This document shows, piece after piece, positions 52,186 to 60,828 of a DNA stretch of 64,000 bases. The position numbers and the translations under genes were made by a program. The notes beneath the pieces were generated by a model. The model was not told the origin of the DNA. It saw only the letters and a program-made list of their open reading frames with translations, and did not search any database. The stretch is from Aporhodopirellula aestuarii (GTDB taxonomy: Bacteria; Planctomycetota; Planctomycetia; Pirellulales; Pirellulaceae): contig NZ_JAMQBK010000063.1 of assembly GCF_023701485.1 (NCBI RefSeq), forward strand, positions 21,178 to 85,177. Direction: 5' to 3'. Position 1 is the stretch's first letter, and each line of letters begins with the position of its first letter.

Positions 52186-53853
52186 CTATCGACCTTGGTG
52201 AGTCGCGATCGGTACGAAACCGACTTCCATGCCTGCCGGTGGAGTCACCAGGACGGCGGGATCGAGATCGGCGAGTTCGCCGTCCTGCGGCGGTGGCAGG
52301 TATTCTTGGTCTTGTCTCCACGCACGATGGAGCTTCTCGACTTTCGCCTGCATCGCTTCGCGCTCTTCGTCAGTTAAATCTGCGTTTAATAACGCCGGTT
52401 GGTCGGCAAATCGATACCAGTAGTACGTGACGGTGCTTCCATCACCGAGTTTGGTTTCGAAAGGACCCGCAACCGGACCTGGAGATTTCCAGCAGCTTTC
52501 GGGAGCGTCCGGTGTCATGTAAGGTTCTGGAGTTGTCGAACGAGGATTTCCGAATTGAACGTCCACCAATCCGGTTTCAGCGGGAACGTCCGAGGGCTCA
52601 ACGGCAACCCAAATCGGACCGGATCCGCTCGTTTCGTCCAAGCGGTAGTATTGGGGCAACGTGACGAGTGGGCCTTCGGGCGTATCCGTTTGCGTGGTGA
52701 GTTCTTTGTCCCATCGATAACCATACGTGGTTGGTCCGAGGGTTATTGGGGTTGCGAATGCGTTCCAGCGAATGGGAGTTCTCTGTTCTTTGGGTGTCGA
52801 TTCGGGATAAAGCTTCCAAGTCGATCCGCCTCTTTTCTCGAAGTCGTGAACTGCGGAAGCATCGGTGTTGATCGTCCCGCTCACCGGTTCGCCACCGTGG
52901 AACCATGCTTTCGTGGAATCCCATAGTGCGGCTTTGGAATACGCGGTGACTTGATGAACGACTGGCGACGTGCCCTGGGCGTCGCGAGGGAACGAAGTCG
53001 GAGCGACGCGGGCATAGGTCACACCGTTTGAGTCAGTGGATTGATACGCGGGGATGTACTGCGTTTCCATTTGGATGGCTTTGTTCGGATTGGCCGGTTG
53101 GCTATCGAGAAACGTGCCGGCGTACGAAGGATCCTTGACGCTCGGCTTGGCCCAAAAGTTGGGAGTGAAGAACGCGACAGGGCCTTTGAAGTTGCCGGTG
53201 TTCAGAAACAGCGTCCAGCTTTGATCGCCCGTTGGTACATCGGTCCCCTCGGTGGTTGGTTTTGCTTCGGTGAGTGGCAATGGAAGGTATCCGTAACCGA
53301 ACAATTGGCCGCATGTTCCTTGTTTTAAGTTCAGACCGTCTGGTGGCCAAACGACGTGAGGACTTAGCTGAGCGATGCCGTACTTACCTCGGGGATTTTC
53401 CCAGTCGCGTCCTTTACCCGCACCCGGTCCGTTGGCCCATTCACTAAAGCTTTTTGCGACGCCGCCCATGATGAATTTTGGTGTCTTGGTGGCAAACCGG
53501 GTATCACGCCACCAACCCAATCCGCCTTCGATGTCACTGTAGTTTGCCATCGAACGTTTCACATCAGACTTTGCAAACATCCAGGTACCGAAGAGGCCGG
53601 TTTGGAACCGGTTCCCTGGGTATTTGTCTAGCAACGGCCAGGCGGAGACGTAGAGCGAAAATCCAGCGTCATACTTTTCAGGCAGCTTTTCATGGGGAAC
53701 GAGCAAGTAGCCGGCCATTTCGGCGCGGCGAGGGCGGGATGTTTTTTGGGGGCTGGGGGCCGCGTCGTCCGAATAGATTGACGGGTGATCGAACGCAGTG
53801 ATCGCGATGATCGCCAGAAACGCGGTGACGAAAACTGGACGGATTTTTAGCAT
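52186..53853 (-). CDS. Unrecognised secreted protein
   Basis: A 555-residue protein with a signal (KIRPVFVTAFLAIIAITAF) and no domain that I can name. It is rich in aromatic and Pro residues and looks mostly beta: GFSLYVSAWPLL, FLNTGNFKGPVAFFTPNFW, TTYGYRWDKELTTQ, YYRLDETSGSGPIWVAVEPS. Repeated F-W and G-P-x-A steps suggest a multi-sheet extracellular protein. ATG 53853 starts the signal; the longer frame from 53952 adds a non-signal head. It stands alone and converges on the terminator at 52101-52128. It may be a planctomycete-specific envelope or surface protein. Confidence 0.7.
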   Translation of the reverse strand: MLKIRPVFVTAFLAIIAITAFDHPSIYSDDAAPSPQKTSRPRRAEMAGYLLVPHEKLPEKYDAGFSLYVSAWPLLDKYPGNRFQTGLFGTWMFAKSDVKRSMANYSDIEGGLGWWRDTRFATKTPKFIMGGVAKSFSEWANGPGAGKGRDWENPRGKYGIAQLSPHVVWPPDGLNLKQGTCGQLFGYGYLPLPLTEAKPTTEGTDVPTGDQSWTLFLNTGNFKGPVAFFTPNFWAKPSVKDPSYAGTFLDSQPANPNKAIQMETQYIPAYQSTDSNGVTYARVAPTSFPRDAQGTSPVVHQVTAYSKAALWDSTKAWFHGGEPVSGTINTDASAVHDFEKRGGSTWKLYPESTPKEQRTPIRWNAFATPITLGPTTYGYRWDKELTTQTDTPEGPLVTLPQYYRLDETSGSGPIWVAVEPSDVPAETGLVDVQFGNPRSTTPEPYMTPDAPESCWKSPGPVAGPFETKLGDGSTVTYYWYRFADQPALLNADLTDEEREAMQAKVEKLHRAWRQDQEYLPPPQDGELADLDPAVLVTPPAGMEVGFVPIATHQGR

Positions 53854-54433
53854 GGGGAGCTTTGAGGTGGGGATGTGGGAGGGGGCGTTCGGACAGGTTA
53901 CGAAACTTGGCCCAATCGTTCGCGAGGAAACAATAACTCTATCCGTTCGCAATCAGTTGTAACTCGATCGCCATGCTCGGTCAGCGGAATTGTCTTTTCG
54001 ACGGACGTAATCGACCCAAGTTTTCTCCGCCGTATTCTGAGCTCTCCAATATTGCCACGACGCAACGAAGGAGAGCGGACTAGGTGCGGAGCATGAAAAT
54101 GGCCCGCGTTCTTTCGAGGCTGCGATCGGCGCAGCCGTGCAGGCGGCGTGGGGAAGCGTTTTACGGATCGCTCGTTGTCGCGTTCGGTGAGATCACGCGG
54201 GCGTAGCAGCGATGGGAGTGCGAGCTGCGTGGGCCCGGTGGAAGAGTTGATCGCCAGGCGGTCGATTTGCTTTCGAATCAACCAGACCCACGTCGTTTTT
54301 CCGCACCAGAACCGAATGGCGTGGGACTTTGCGCCCGTAACGAATGGCCGAATGAGCGGGAGACTTTTGGCATGCAAACTGCATTGGTGCGGGCTCGGCA
54401 ACTCGAGTTTTCAACCTGTATCCGGAGCCCCCC
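53854..54433. other. Non-coding gap
   Basis: No supported gene lies in these 580 bases. Several frames run through it on both strands, but none carries a start with ribosome binding site or a known domain. Confidence 0.4.
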
Positions 54434-55852
54434 ATGTCGACCGTTCACCTGCACCGCCCGATCTCCCGTTCTTCAGCAAACTGGCACCACTCACTGTCCT
54501 CACGCAAGCCATTTTTTTCTGGGACAACGGCTGGCGTGACGTCCACGGTGTGGGCGGTGATGTTGACGTGCAGCACGATCGCGATCGCGACGAGCATTTA
54601 CCTAGCTTGGTCGGCGCTCACTTTGTCTCCGGTTGCGGGATGCAGTGGCGGCAGCGTTTTTGACTGCCATCACGTGCTCCACAGTCGTTGGTCGAAGGTC
54701 CTCGGTGTTCCGGTGAGCGTTCCCGCAATCGCCACTCACGCTTGCGTGATCGGATTATTGCTTGTCCGGCCGAGTAGTGTGCGGTGGCAGCGACTTCGAT
54801 GGTCCGGGATTGGTTTGGCAAGCCTCGCTGCCGGTGGAGCAGCGATCTGGTTCATCGGGCTGCAGATTTTCGCCCTGGGGCATCTGTGCCCTTATTGCCT
54901 CGTCGCTCACGTCGCGGGATTAGTTTTGGCGGGCGTGTTTTTGTGGAGTCACCCTGTCAAAGCGAGCGTTCTGCGATGGATCGCCGGTGGAGCTTCCGCT
55001 GCCCTCGCGGTGTTGATCACGTTGCAAGTGAACAGCGAGCCGCCACAGACTTTTGAGACAATCGAGCATGGGGCCGCGCCAACAATTGAGTCGGATAGCG
55101 GTTTGTCTGAAGAAGCCACCGAAGAGGAGTTTTTCGCTCCGCCACCATCGGTCAGCCTGCAACATCAAATGGATGAAACCCTCGCCAGCTGGAACATCCC
55201 CGATCTTTCGCGGTTGACGCTCGCTTTAGCGAACCCTGCAACCCTCGTGTACGGTGATGTCGGGGCGTCGCAAGCGGAGTCTGCCAAGACCGTTCAGATC
55301 TTGGGTGGCGTCAAACTCTCGACCAAAGACTGGCCGTTGATTGGAAGCCCGGATGCCGAAATCGTTTTTGTCGAAATGTTTGATTACACCTGTCCGCACT
55401 GTCAGCGTACGCATGCGTCACTGAAAGCGGCCAAGGAACATTTTGGCGATCGGCTGGCGGTGATTGTCTTGCCTGTTCCGTTGGACGGAAAATGTAACCC
55501 GACCGTCCAGTCGACACACGCAAGCCACGCGGAATCATGCGAGCTGGCGAAGTTGGCCGTGGCTGTGTGGATGAGCGATCGTGAAAAGTTCGCGGAATTC
55601 CACAACTACCTATTCGAATCAAAACCGAATTATTCCCAGGCGGTGAGCCATGCCGCGTCTCTGGTGGGCAAGTCGAAGCTCGACGGGATTCTTCAAGGAT
55701 CGGTGCCAGGCGAGTACGTCAAGCGTCACGTGCAGTTGTATCAGAAGGCTGGAGCGGGAACGATTCCGAAGCTGTTGTTTTCGAGAACGACGACCGTGGG
55801 GGCGGTGGAATCGCCCCAGACGATGATTCAGTTGATCAATCAGAATCGCTGA
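54434..55852 (+). CDS. VKOR and DsbA-like thioredoxin fusion protein
   Basis: A 472-residue membrane protein. The VKOR domain spans about residues 30-185: loop cysteines C70 and C78 in AGCSGGSVFDCHH, the active-site pair C152-PYC155, and four to five membrane helices. After a linker of about 60 residues with acidic stretches, a DsbA/thioredoxin-like domain runs from about 290 to the end, with C320-PHC323 in FDYTCPHCQRTH and the cis-Pro segment TIPKLLF. The fused pair would oxidise thiols in the periplasm using quinone. CGGAG precedes the ATG at 54434. It is a monocistronic gene with no oxidase nearby. Confidence 0.88.
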   Translation: MSTVHLHRPISRSSANWHHSLSSRKPFFSGTTAGVTSTVWAVMLTCSTIAIATSIYLAWSALTLSPVAGCSGGSVFDCHHVLHSRWSKVLGVPVSVPAIATHACVIGLLLVRPSSVRWQRLRWSGIGLASLAAGGAAIWFIGLQIFALGHLCPYCLVAHVAGLVLAGVFLWSHPVKASVLRWIAGGASAALAVLITLQVNSEPPQTFETIEHGAAPTIESDSGLSEEATEEEFFAPPPSVSLQHQMDETLASWNIPDLSRLTLALANPATLVYGDVGASQAESAKTVQILGGVKLSTKDWPLIGSPDAEIVFVEMFDYTCPHCQRTHASLKAAKEHFGDRLAVIVLPVPLDGKCNPTVQSTHASHAESCELAKLAVAVWMSDREKFAEFHNYLFESKPNYSQAVSHAASLVGKSKLDGILQGSVPGEYVKRHVQLYQKAGAGTIPKLLFSRTTTVGAVESPQTMIQLINQNR

Positions 55853-55938
55853 AGCTGGATCGCAAGCCCTCGAAGAATTGCGGCTTGCTCGGATCATGTC
55901 AGGTCAGATGCATTTGACGGCATCTGGCGAGTTTGAAA

Positions 55939-57111
55939 TTACGATGATTCGGGGCGGCTTTCGTCGCGATTGGTCGCCCGTTTGATTTGGTCGAGCACCG
56001 CCGCATCGAGCCAGCCGTGTTCGATCGCAATCTCCGCGGCTGCCGTACTGTCTTGAATAAGGTACATCGGCACTCCCACCGCGGCGGACCGACGAACGTA
56101 CTGATCCACCCTGCGGTCGTGGTCGCTTGCTACTTGAGGGTCGATATCGCGAATAAAGATCCCGCTGATTCGTTCGGGGAATTCCTCCGCGGCGGTCGCA
56201 TAGAGCCGCGCATCCTCTTGGCCTGAATCTCCGAACAGCAGGAAGGGAAGGTTGTCAAACGTGGTGAGAAGACGGCGAACTTTATCCAGTTTGTGATCGT
56301 GACCGGATTTGATGAATTTGTCAGCATCGAGTCCAAGGTCGCGCAGCAGGAGCGGGCCGCGTGGAATTGAATTGAGTTCTAAGAAATCTTCGAGAAAGTC
56401 GTAGAGATTCCAAGGTGAGCTGGAGACATAGAAAATCGGGTTGGTCGGTTTGTCGAAGCCGCCATTTTGAAGTTGCTTGTACAGTTCAGCCACGCCATTG
56501 AGCGGAGCACGCGTGCGGGCATTGCCGAAGAACGTTAACTTTGCCATCGTCGCAATGTCGGTGGCACCGGTATGTAGGATGGTGTCATCAACATCGCTGA
56601 CGACCGCAAATTGAGCGCTGTCCGGGACCGTCAATACACCGCACTTCACTTGGTCGCTCTGGCGACGTGATTTGGGATGACCGACAATTCGCAGCGAAGC
56701 GACGTCCCAGAACGTATTCGTATGATCTCCGCTACGTGGCAGCGAGATATGAAAGTAGCCCTCTGGATCGCTCGTCGCGGTCGCGGTTTTGTTTCCGAAT
56801 GACGCTTCAACGGTGACACCAGGGACTTCATCGCTCATGAACCGGCGGACGGCGGCATTGAGGTTTCGCCACCAGCGGTCATTGCGAAAATCGGGGACAT
56901 TGGGCGGATTCGTCAGAACCCGGCCTTGGAGATGAACGGCATCGGAGGAAGCGAAGCCCATGTATGGGAAAATCTTGGGAACGCCCACGCTGCCGACCCG
57001 CTTGCGCAGCTTGCGAATGCTCGCATCAGCGATATCGTCTGCCGAGGAAGCTGTGCGGGTGAGCCAAGTGGAAATGTGCCGTTTCCATTCGTCTGAGGTC
57101 GCAGCGCTCAT
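55939..57111 (-). CDS. App1-type (DUF2183) phosphatidate phosphatase-like protein
   Basis: A 390-residue protein of the DUF2183/App1 family (HAD-like phosphatase). The catalytic motif is VVSDVDDTILHTG, with D173 and D175 as nucleophile and acid. Other steps are NPIFYVSSSPWNLYDFL and LLFGDSGQEDARLY. The N-terminal 140 residues form a helical lead and a beta-sandwich with VTVEASFGN. ATG 57111 has GGAG ten bases upstream, which is better than ATG 57120 whose spacing is too short. A perfect terminator stem lies just upstream, so it has its own promoter. Members act on phosphatidic acid or other phosphates in eukaryotes; bacterial substrate is unproven. Confidence 0.82.
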   Translation of the reverse strand: MSAATSDEWKRHISTWLTRTASSADDIADASIRKLRKRVGSVGVPKIFPYMGFASSDAVHLQGRVLTNPPNVPDFRNDRWWRNLNAAVRRFMSDEVPGVTVEASFGNKTATATSDPEGYFHISLPRSGDHTNTFWDVASLRIVGHPKSRRQSDQVKCGVLTVPDSAQFAVVSDVDDTILHTGATDIATMAKLTFFGNARTRAPLNGVAELYKQLQNGGFDKPTNPIFYVSSSPWNLYDFLEDFLELNSIPRGPLLLRDLGLDADKFIKSGHDHKLDKVRRLLTTFDNLPFLLFGDSGQEDARLYATAAEEFPERISGIFIRDIDPQVASDHDRRVDQYVRRSAAVGVPMYLIQDSTAAAEIAIEHGWLDAAVLDQIKRATNRDESRPESS

Positions 57112-57138
57112 CGGTGTCATTCTCCATCTATGAAAGAA

Positions 57139-57164
57139 AACAGCCGATCAAGGGATCGGCTGTT
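57139..57164 (-). terminator. Intrinsic terminator of the helical lipoprotein operon
   Basis: AACAGCCGATC (57139-57149) and GATCGGCTGTT (57154-57164) form a perfect 11-pair stem with a 4-base loop. On the minus strand it is followed by TTCTTT after the stem TT. It lies 94 bases after the lipoprotein stop. Confidence 0.78.
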
Positions 57165-57257
57165 ACGTTGTTGTTTTCAGGTCCCGCCGCGAGGGCTGCG
57201 GTTATGCAGGCCGATGGCGAGCCATCGGTGGAACTTACTGGGGTGGGGACGGTCGCC

Positions 57258-57593
57258 TTATTCGACTTCCTCGATTGCGGCTTCCTCATCGTCCATCTCT
57301 TCGAGCTGGTCGGCACGTTCTTCGCCCGATTGCTCGATTTGATCTGCAATTTGTTCGCCGCGGTCTTCGAGATTATCGGCGGCTTCATCAGCCTGGTCTT
57401 CCAACGCTGGGCGAGCCGACTCGTAGCGGTTCTCGACATTTTCGGCGGCGTTGTCGTAGTTGTCACGGACGTCGTCGGCGTACTGTTGGGTCGTGTCGCG
57501 GACCTCATCGGCACGTTCGTCATAGACGGAATCGTTGCAGCCAACGAAGCTGAGTCCGAGAGCCAAAGTCAAAATGCTAAGTAGAGTTTTCAT
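57258..57593 (-). CDS. Acidic helical lipoprotein
   Basis: A 111-residue lipoprotein: signal MKTLLSILTLALGLSFVGC (C19), then an almost purely helical part rich in Asp, Glu, Arg and Ala with recurring EDxADEVRD-type units (RADEVRDTTQQYADD, ENVENRYESARPALED). It resembles small envelope coiled-coil lipoproteins such as entericidin-neighbour or Lpp-like helices. ATG 57593 overlaps the preceding stop in ATGA. Function unknown. A 156-codon plus-strand frame on the opposite side of it is an artefact of the repetitive coding. Confidence 0.75.
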   Translation of the reverse strand: MKTLLSILTLALGLSFVGCNDSVYDERADEVRDTTQQYADDVRDNYDNAAENVENRYESARPALEDQADEAADNLEDRGEQIADQIEQSGEERADQLEEMDDEEAAIEEVE

Positions 57594-58342
57594 CGTTCTT
57601 TTTCCTGTCGTTGTTGTTGATCTGATGCCGTCGTTTTCGTCATGGGCGACATGTTGGCGGCATTTCCGGGCAAACGATTTGTTAAGCCACTTTTGGATAA
57701 GGCAATCGACGTGCCAAAGTCGGTTTGCAAAAGTTCTTGGCGGATAACTTGCCACGCATTTGGCTGAAATAACACCGAATTATGCGTCGCCCAGACCCGA
57801 CGTTCGCGAATCACGTGTGGATCATTTGATTCGTCGTCAACAAACGCATCGCCGGTGGCCCAGACGATCGATCGGGAGATGGAAAGGTGGTCGGGAATCG
57901 ACACCCCTGCTCGCTGATCGGACGACATTACCGCGAATTCCTCGGTGAGGTTGCTGGCAAGCCCATGGGTGGCACGCAGGATCGGAACCGAACTCGTTAC
58001 CGGACAAACAGACACGAGCCTGCCAAAGTTCTTGTGAGTCGTGCGATGTAGCGCCGAACGCGTGATCCAATCACCAAAGCTGTGCGCCACAATCGAAATG
58101 GGTGTGTTCGATCGATCCATTTGTTCGGCAAGTGAATCGATGACGGAAGACGTGTCGTGAAAGACGTGGGGATAGTCCCAGCGGATTACCTGAGCGAAAT
58201 CGCGATGGAGATACCGGTAGATCGGGTACATCATCCAAGCCGGCGACATGAATCCTGGGACGAGGAGGAGAGTCGCCGGTTGAGGGTGGCGGGGCCTAGT
58301 CACGGATCGCGTGTTCCGGATCACGGCTGACGGCTTCGCCAT
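57590..58342 (-). CDS. Alpha/beta hydrolase
   Basis: A 250-residue alpha/beta hydrolase. The core starts at ATLLLVPGFMSPAW with the oxyanion loop; the nucleophile elbow is IVAHSFGDWITR (AHSFG, GxSxG-like with Ala in the first position). A late IVWATGDAFVDDES holds a candidate Asp and WATHNSVLF a candidate His. ATG 58342 has GAGGAG four bases upstream, inside the tail of the upstream gene; a GTG at 58303 nearer to that gene's stop is the alternative. The stop overlaps the next start in ATGA. Esterase or lipase activity is expected. Confidence 0.75.
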   Translation of the reverse strand: MAKPSAVIRNTRSVTRPRHPQPATLLLVPGFMSPAWMMYPIYRYLHRDFAQVIRWDYPHVFHDTSSVIDSLAEQMDRSNTPISIVAHSFGDWITRSALHRTTHKNFGRLVSVCPVTSSVPILRATHGLASNLTEEFAVMSSDQRAGVSIPDHLSISRSIVWATGDAFVDDESNDPHVIRERRVWATHNSVLFQPNAWQVIRQELLQTDFGTSIALSKSGLTNRLPGNAANMSPMTKTTASDQQQRQEKER

Positions 58343-59444
58343 TGATCTCCTCGTCTTCGCGGGCACGTTCGATGCGAAGGTCCACTTCGGCTTGATCGTC
58401 AGGTTTTTCTTCGAGTACTTCGTGTTCGTTTTGCTTCTCAGGTTCGAGACGCAAATCGATCAGCATGGGGAAGTGATCCGAGCCGATATGAGGCAGGCGT
58501 TGGATCGTGGTGACGGTGAAATGCGGCGAGTGGAAAATGTGGTCTAGGGGGTAGCGGCAGTACCAATGGTCGGCGTGAAAAGTGTTGAAAAAACCGCGGC
58601 CGCGCCGTGGATCCAACATGCCGCTGGTGCGAAGGAAAAGTCGGGTGGTTGCTGACCAGGCGACATCGTTGAGGTCGCCGCCGATGATCGTCGGTTCGGT
58701 TTCATCGACTAGCTCTTGCCCCCACAATGTTAATTCGGCGTCACGAGCCGTCGCATCATTGCCCCGGATCGGTTCGGGCGGACGCGGATGGACGGCGATC
58801 ACTCGCACCTCACGACCGTCATCAAGCTTGAGGTGTGCGTCGATCGAAGGAATATCGTCCTGGACCAGGAACCGCACGCGATGACGAAGAATTGGCAAAC
58901 GTGACAGCAACATCATGCCGTACCAGTTGTCTTGGGGACGGACGATACGGTGGGGGTATTGCTCTAGCAACGGTGAGATGGAATCAATCCAGTCCTTGTC
59001 CGGTTCTAAGGCAATAAGGACGTCAGGATCAGCCTCCGTAACGACTTCCACCCATCGATCGTAATGATCGTTTTCCATCTCAACGTTGGAAACGACCATT
59101 CGCAGCGTCGCGGGATCTTCGCGATGCCGGTGTTTTCGCGCCGTCGGTTTTGCTTGTTGAGGAAAAACGGGGGTGTACGGGATAATGCGGCAGCCGTGCC
59201 AGACAGTCAGTCCGGTGGCAATGAGAACAAAGACCCATTCCGAAACGGGGGCGGGATCGCCCATGGCATAGGGCACTAACGCATAAACAGCGGTTACCGA
59301 CCAAGCGATGACGATGATTTGCACGCGAGGGAAGTCCCATCCGCGGATGAACCAGTGAGGGCTCGAACTGAGGCTGAGCAAGGATCCGCACACCAACGCG
59401 ATCAATGTTCCGAGCAGCAGGTATCCGAGTATGGTTAGAAACAT
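58296..59444 (-). CDS. Membrane-anchored EEP-family phosphatase/nuclease
   Basis: A 382-residue protein with two or three N-terminal membrane helices (1-90) and an endonuclease/exonuclease/phosphatase domain from about 110 to 345. Motifs: MVVSNVEMEND (metal Asn/Glu), LIALEPDKD, IAVHPRPP, IIGGDLND and GSDHFPMLID. A charged tail of about 40 residues follows. The membrane-plus-EEP arrangement is found in sphingomyelinase- or YafD-like proteins. It is the first gene of the hydrolase-lipoprotein operon. A phospholipid head-group role is inferred from neighbours. Confidence 0.85.
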   Translation of the reverse strand: MFLTILGYLLLGTLIALVCGSLLSLSSSPHWFIRGWDFPRVQIIVIAWSVTAVYALVPYAMGDPAPVSEWVFVLIATGLTVWHGCRIIPYTPVFPQQAKPTARKHRHREDPATLRMVVSNVEMENDHYDRWVEVVTEADPDVLIALEPDKDWIDSISPLLEQYPHRIVRPQDNWYGMMLLSRLPILRHRVRFLVQDDIPSIDAHLKLDDGREVRVIAVHPRPPEPIRGNDATARDAELTLWGQELVDETEPTIIGGDLNDVAWSATTRLFLRTSGMLDPRRGRGFFNTFHADHWYCRYPLDHIFHSPHFTVTTIQRLPHIGSDHFPMLIDLRLEPEKQNEHEVLEEKPDDQAEVDLRIERAREDEEINGEAVSRDPEHAIRD

Positions 59445-59814
59445 GGTAGTCCTTTGAGATGTTTTCTACGGACAGGTTTTCGGTTGCAAACATCGCGCCG
59501 GAATGAAGTTTGCGTTTGTTGCGACTGCATGCGATGGGCGGGCTAGCGCGAAAGTTCGAGTGTGGATGCACCCGTTTCGAGATGCGGCACATCCGGAATG
59601 GCGTTTTATCCGTGCGGCTCGTGTTTCGTTGGGGCTTTGCCGATTGGTCCAAAACGGTATTGATGAACTGGCTTTCGCGGCGGTGTTAGTCGTGATTGGA
59701 TGGTGAGCGGTCGTCTTGGTCGCGTATCATGCATGTACATACCGCCGGTGTCTCGCATCGAGGTCGGAGTGCCAATGTCCCGTGTTGCTCGGCGTCCGAC
59801 GAGCCGGGCTCGCT

Positions 59815-59937
59815 GGGACGTCGATTGTATTACTGAACGATTTCAAATGTAGCGGAACGGCGCGAGCCGTCCGGTGACTCGGGACCGGACGGCTTGCGCC
59901 GTTCCGCTAAAAAAGGCACTAGAACAATCAACTTCCC
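59815..59937 (-). repeat. Palindromic inverted-repeat element, family A (copy 2)
   Basis: The reverse complement of this 123-base element equals 26056-26179 with few differences. The 25-base stem arms are at 59851-59875 and 59884-59908 (24 of 25 pair), around GACTCGGG. The rest of the 559-base gap 59445-60003 shows no supported gene. Confidence 0.75.
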
Positions 59938-60003
59938 CGCGAGCTGATTGCCGGCGAATTTGTGATGGAAGCGTTTTCTGGGAGTTTTCGCAAATGGGAT
60001 TGA

Positions 60004-60711
60004 GTGTTGTTTAATTCAGCGTATTTGGTTCACGTCTTGACGGCCTCGGGTATCATTCCGGCCGCGTTTGCGGTGCATGAAATGATGCAGCCGGATTGTG
60101 ACTCCCGGGTCGTTTTCGTCTATCTGTTGTTGGCCACCCTGATTGATTCTATCGATGGGCCACTGGCGCGTCGGTTCGCGGTGAAGGAAAACGCCGCCGC
60201 GATCGACGGGCGGGTGATTGATGATTTGATTGATTATCTCACCTTTGCCTTTATCCCGCTGATGCTGATTTGGCGAATGGAATGGATGCCTGAAGGTTGG
60301 GGCTTTACGGTTGTATTTGCAATGGTTGCGAGTTTGTTTGGGTTTGCCCATCGCGATGCCAAGATGGAAGTGCATGGGGTTTTCCGTGGCTTCCCGTCGT
60401 ACTGGAATCTGTTCGCGATTTATGCCGGTGTGTTCAGCACTCAATTCAGCCCATGGCTAGTCGCGGTCCTGTTGTACGTGTTGACGGTGTTGACAGTGTC
60501 GCCCGTTTGGGTGTTGTACCCCAACCTTGCCCCGCGACATTGGATGTGGTCGCTGTTTGTGGGCGGACTGGTCTGGACGGGCTGTTTGATCGGGATCCTG
60601 GCGATGGACTACCCGAGCTCACCGGTGTGGTTGGTGCTGGTGTCCCTCCTCTATCCGGCGTTTTATGTATTCGCTTCGATGCGGCATGCGCGGACGATCA
60701 ACGACTTGTAG
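60004..60711 (+). CDS. pcs: Phosphatidylcholine synthase
   Basis: A 235-residue membrane protein of the CDP-alcohol phosphotransferase superfamily. The motif is D51-GPLAR56, 12 residues, G69, 3 residues, D73, 3 residues, D77. The 12-residue spacer distinguishes phosphatidylcholine synthases, which condense choline with CDP-diacylglycerol, from the eight-residue spacer of other members. Six or more membrane helices are visible. GTG at 60004 (or TTG 60007) is the start; no ATG exists in the right place. Downstream are DUF1206, YihY and a PmtA-like methyltransferase. Confidence 0.83.
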   Translation: MLFNSAYLVHVLTASGIIPAAFAVHEMMQPDCDSRVVFVYLLLATLIDSIDGPLARRFAVKENAAAIDGRVIDDLIDYLTFAFIPLMLIWRMEWMPEGWGFTVVFAMVASLFGFAHRDAKMEVHGVFRGFPSYWNLFAIYAGVFSTQFSPWLVAVLLYVLTVLTVSPVWVLYPNLAPRHWMWSLFVGGLVWTGCLIGILAMDYPSSPVWLVLVSLLYPAFYVFASMRHARTINDL

Positions 60712-60828
60712 ATCGGGCGGCATAACATTTGCGATTGGCGTTCGTGACCGGAGGGCTTGCGACTGATACGCGAGTTGAAGGTTGTTTTTCCACTATCAAT
60801 TCCCGTTCATTCACCGGAGCCCCAACCG

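Noticed and set aside
57114-57584. 156-codon plus-strand frame with a very hydrophobic product, antisense to the acidic lipoprotein gene
   Set aside because: It is the complement of repetitive Asp/Glu-rich helical codons, which become Val/Leu/Phe codons. It has no ribosome binding site, and the minus-strand gene has a lipobox, coupled start and terminator.
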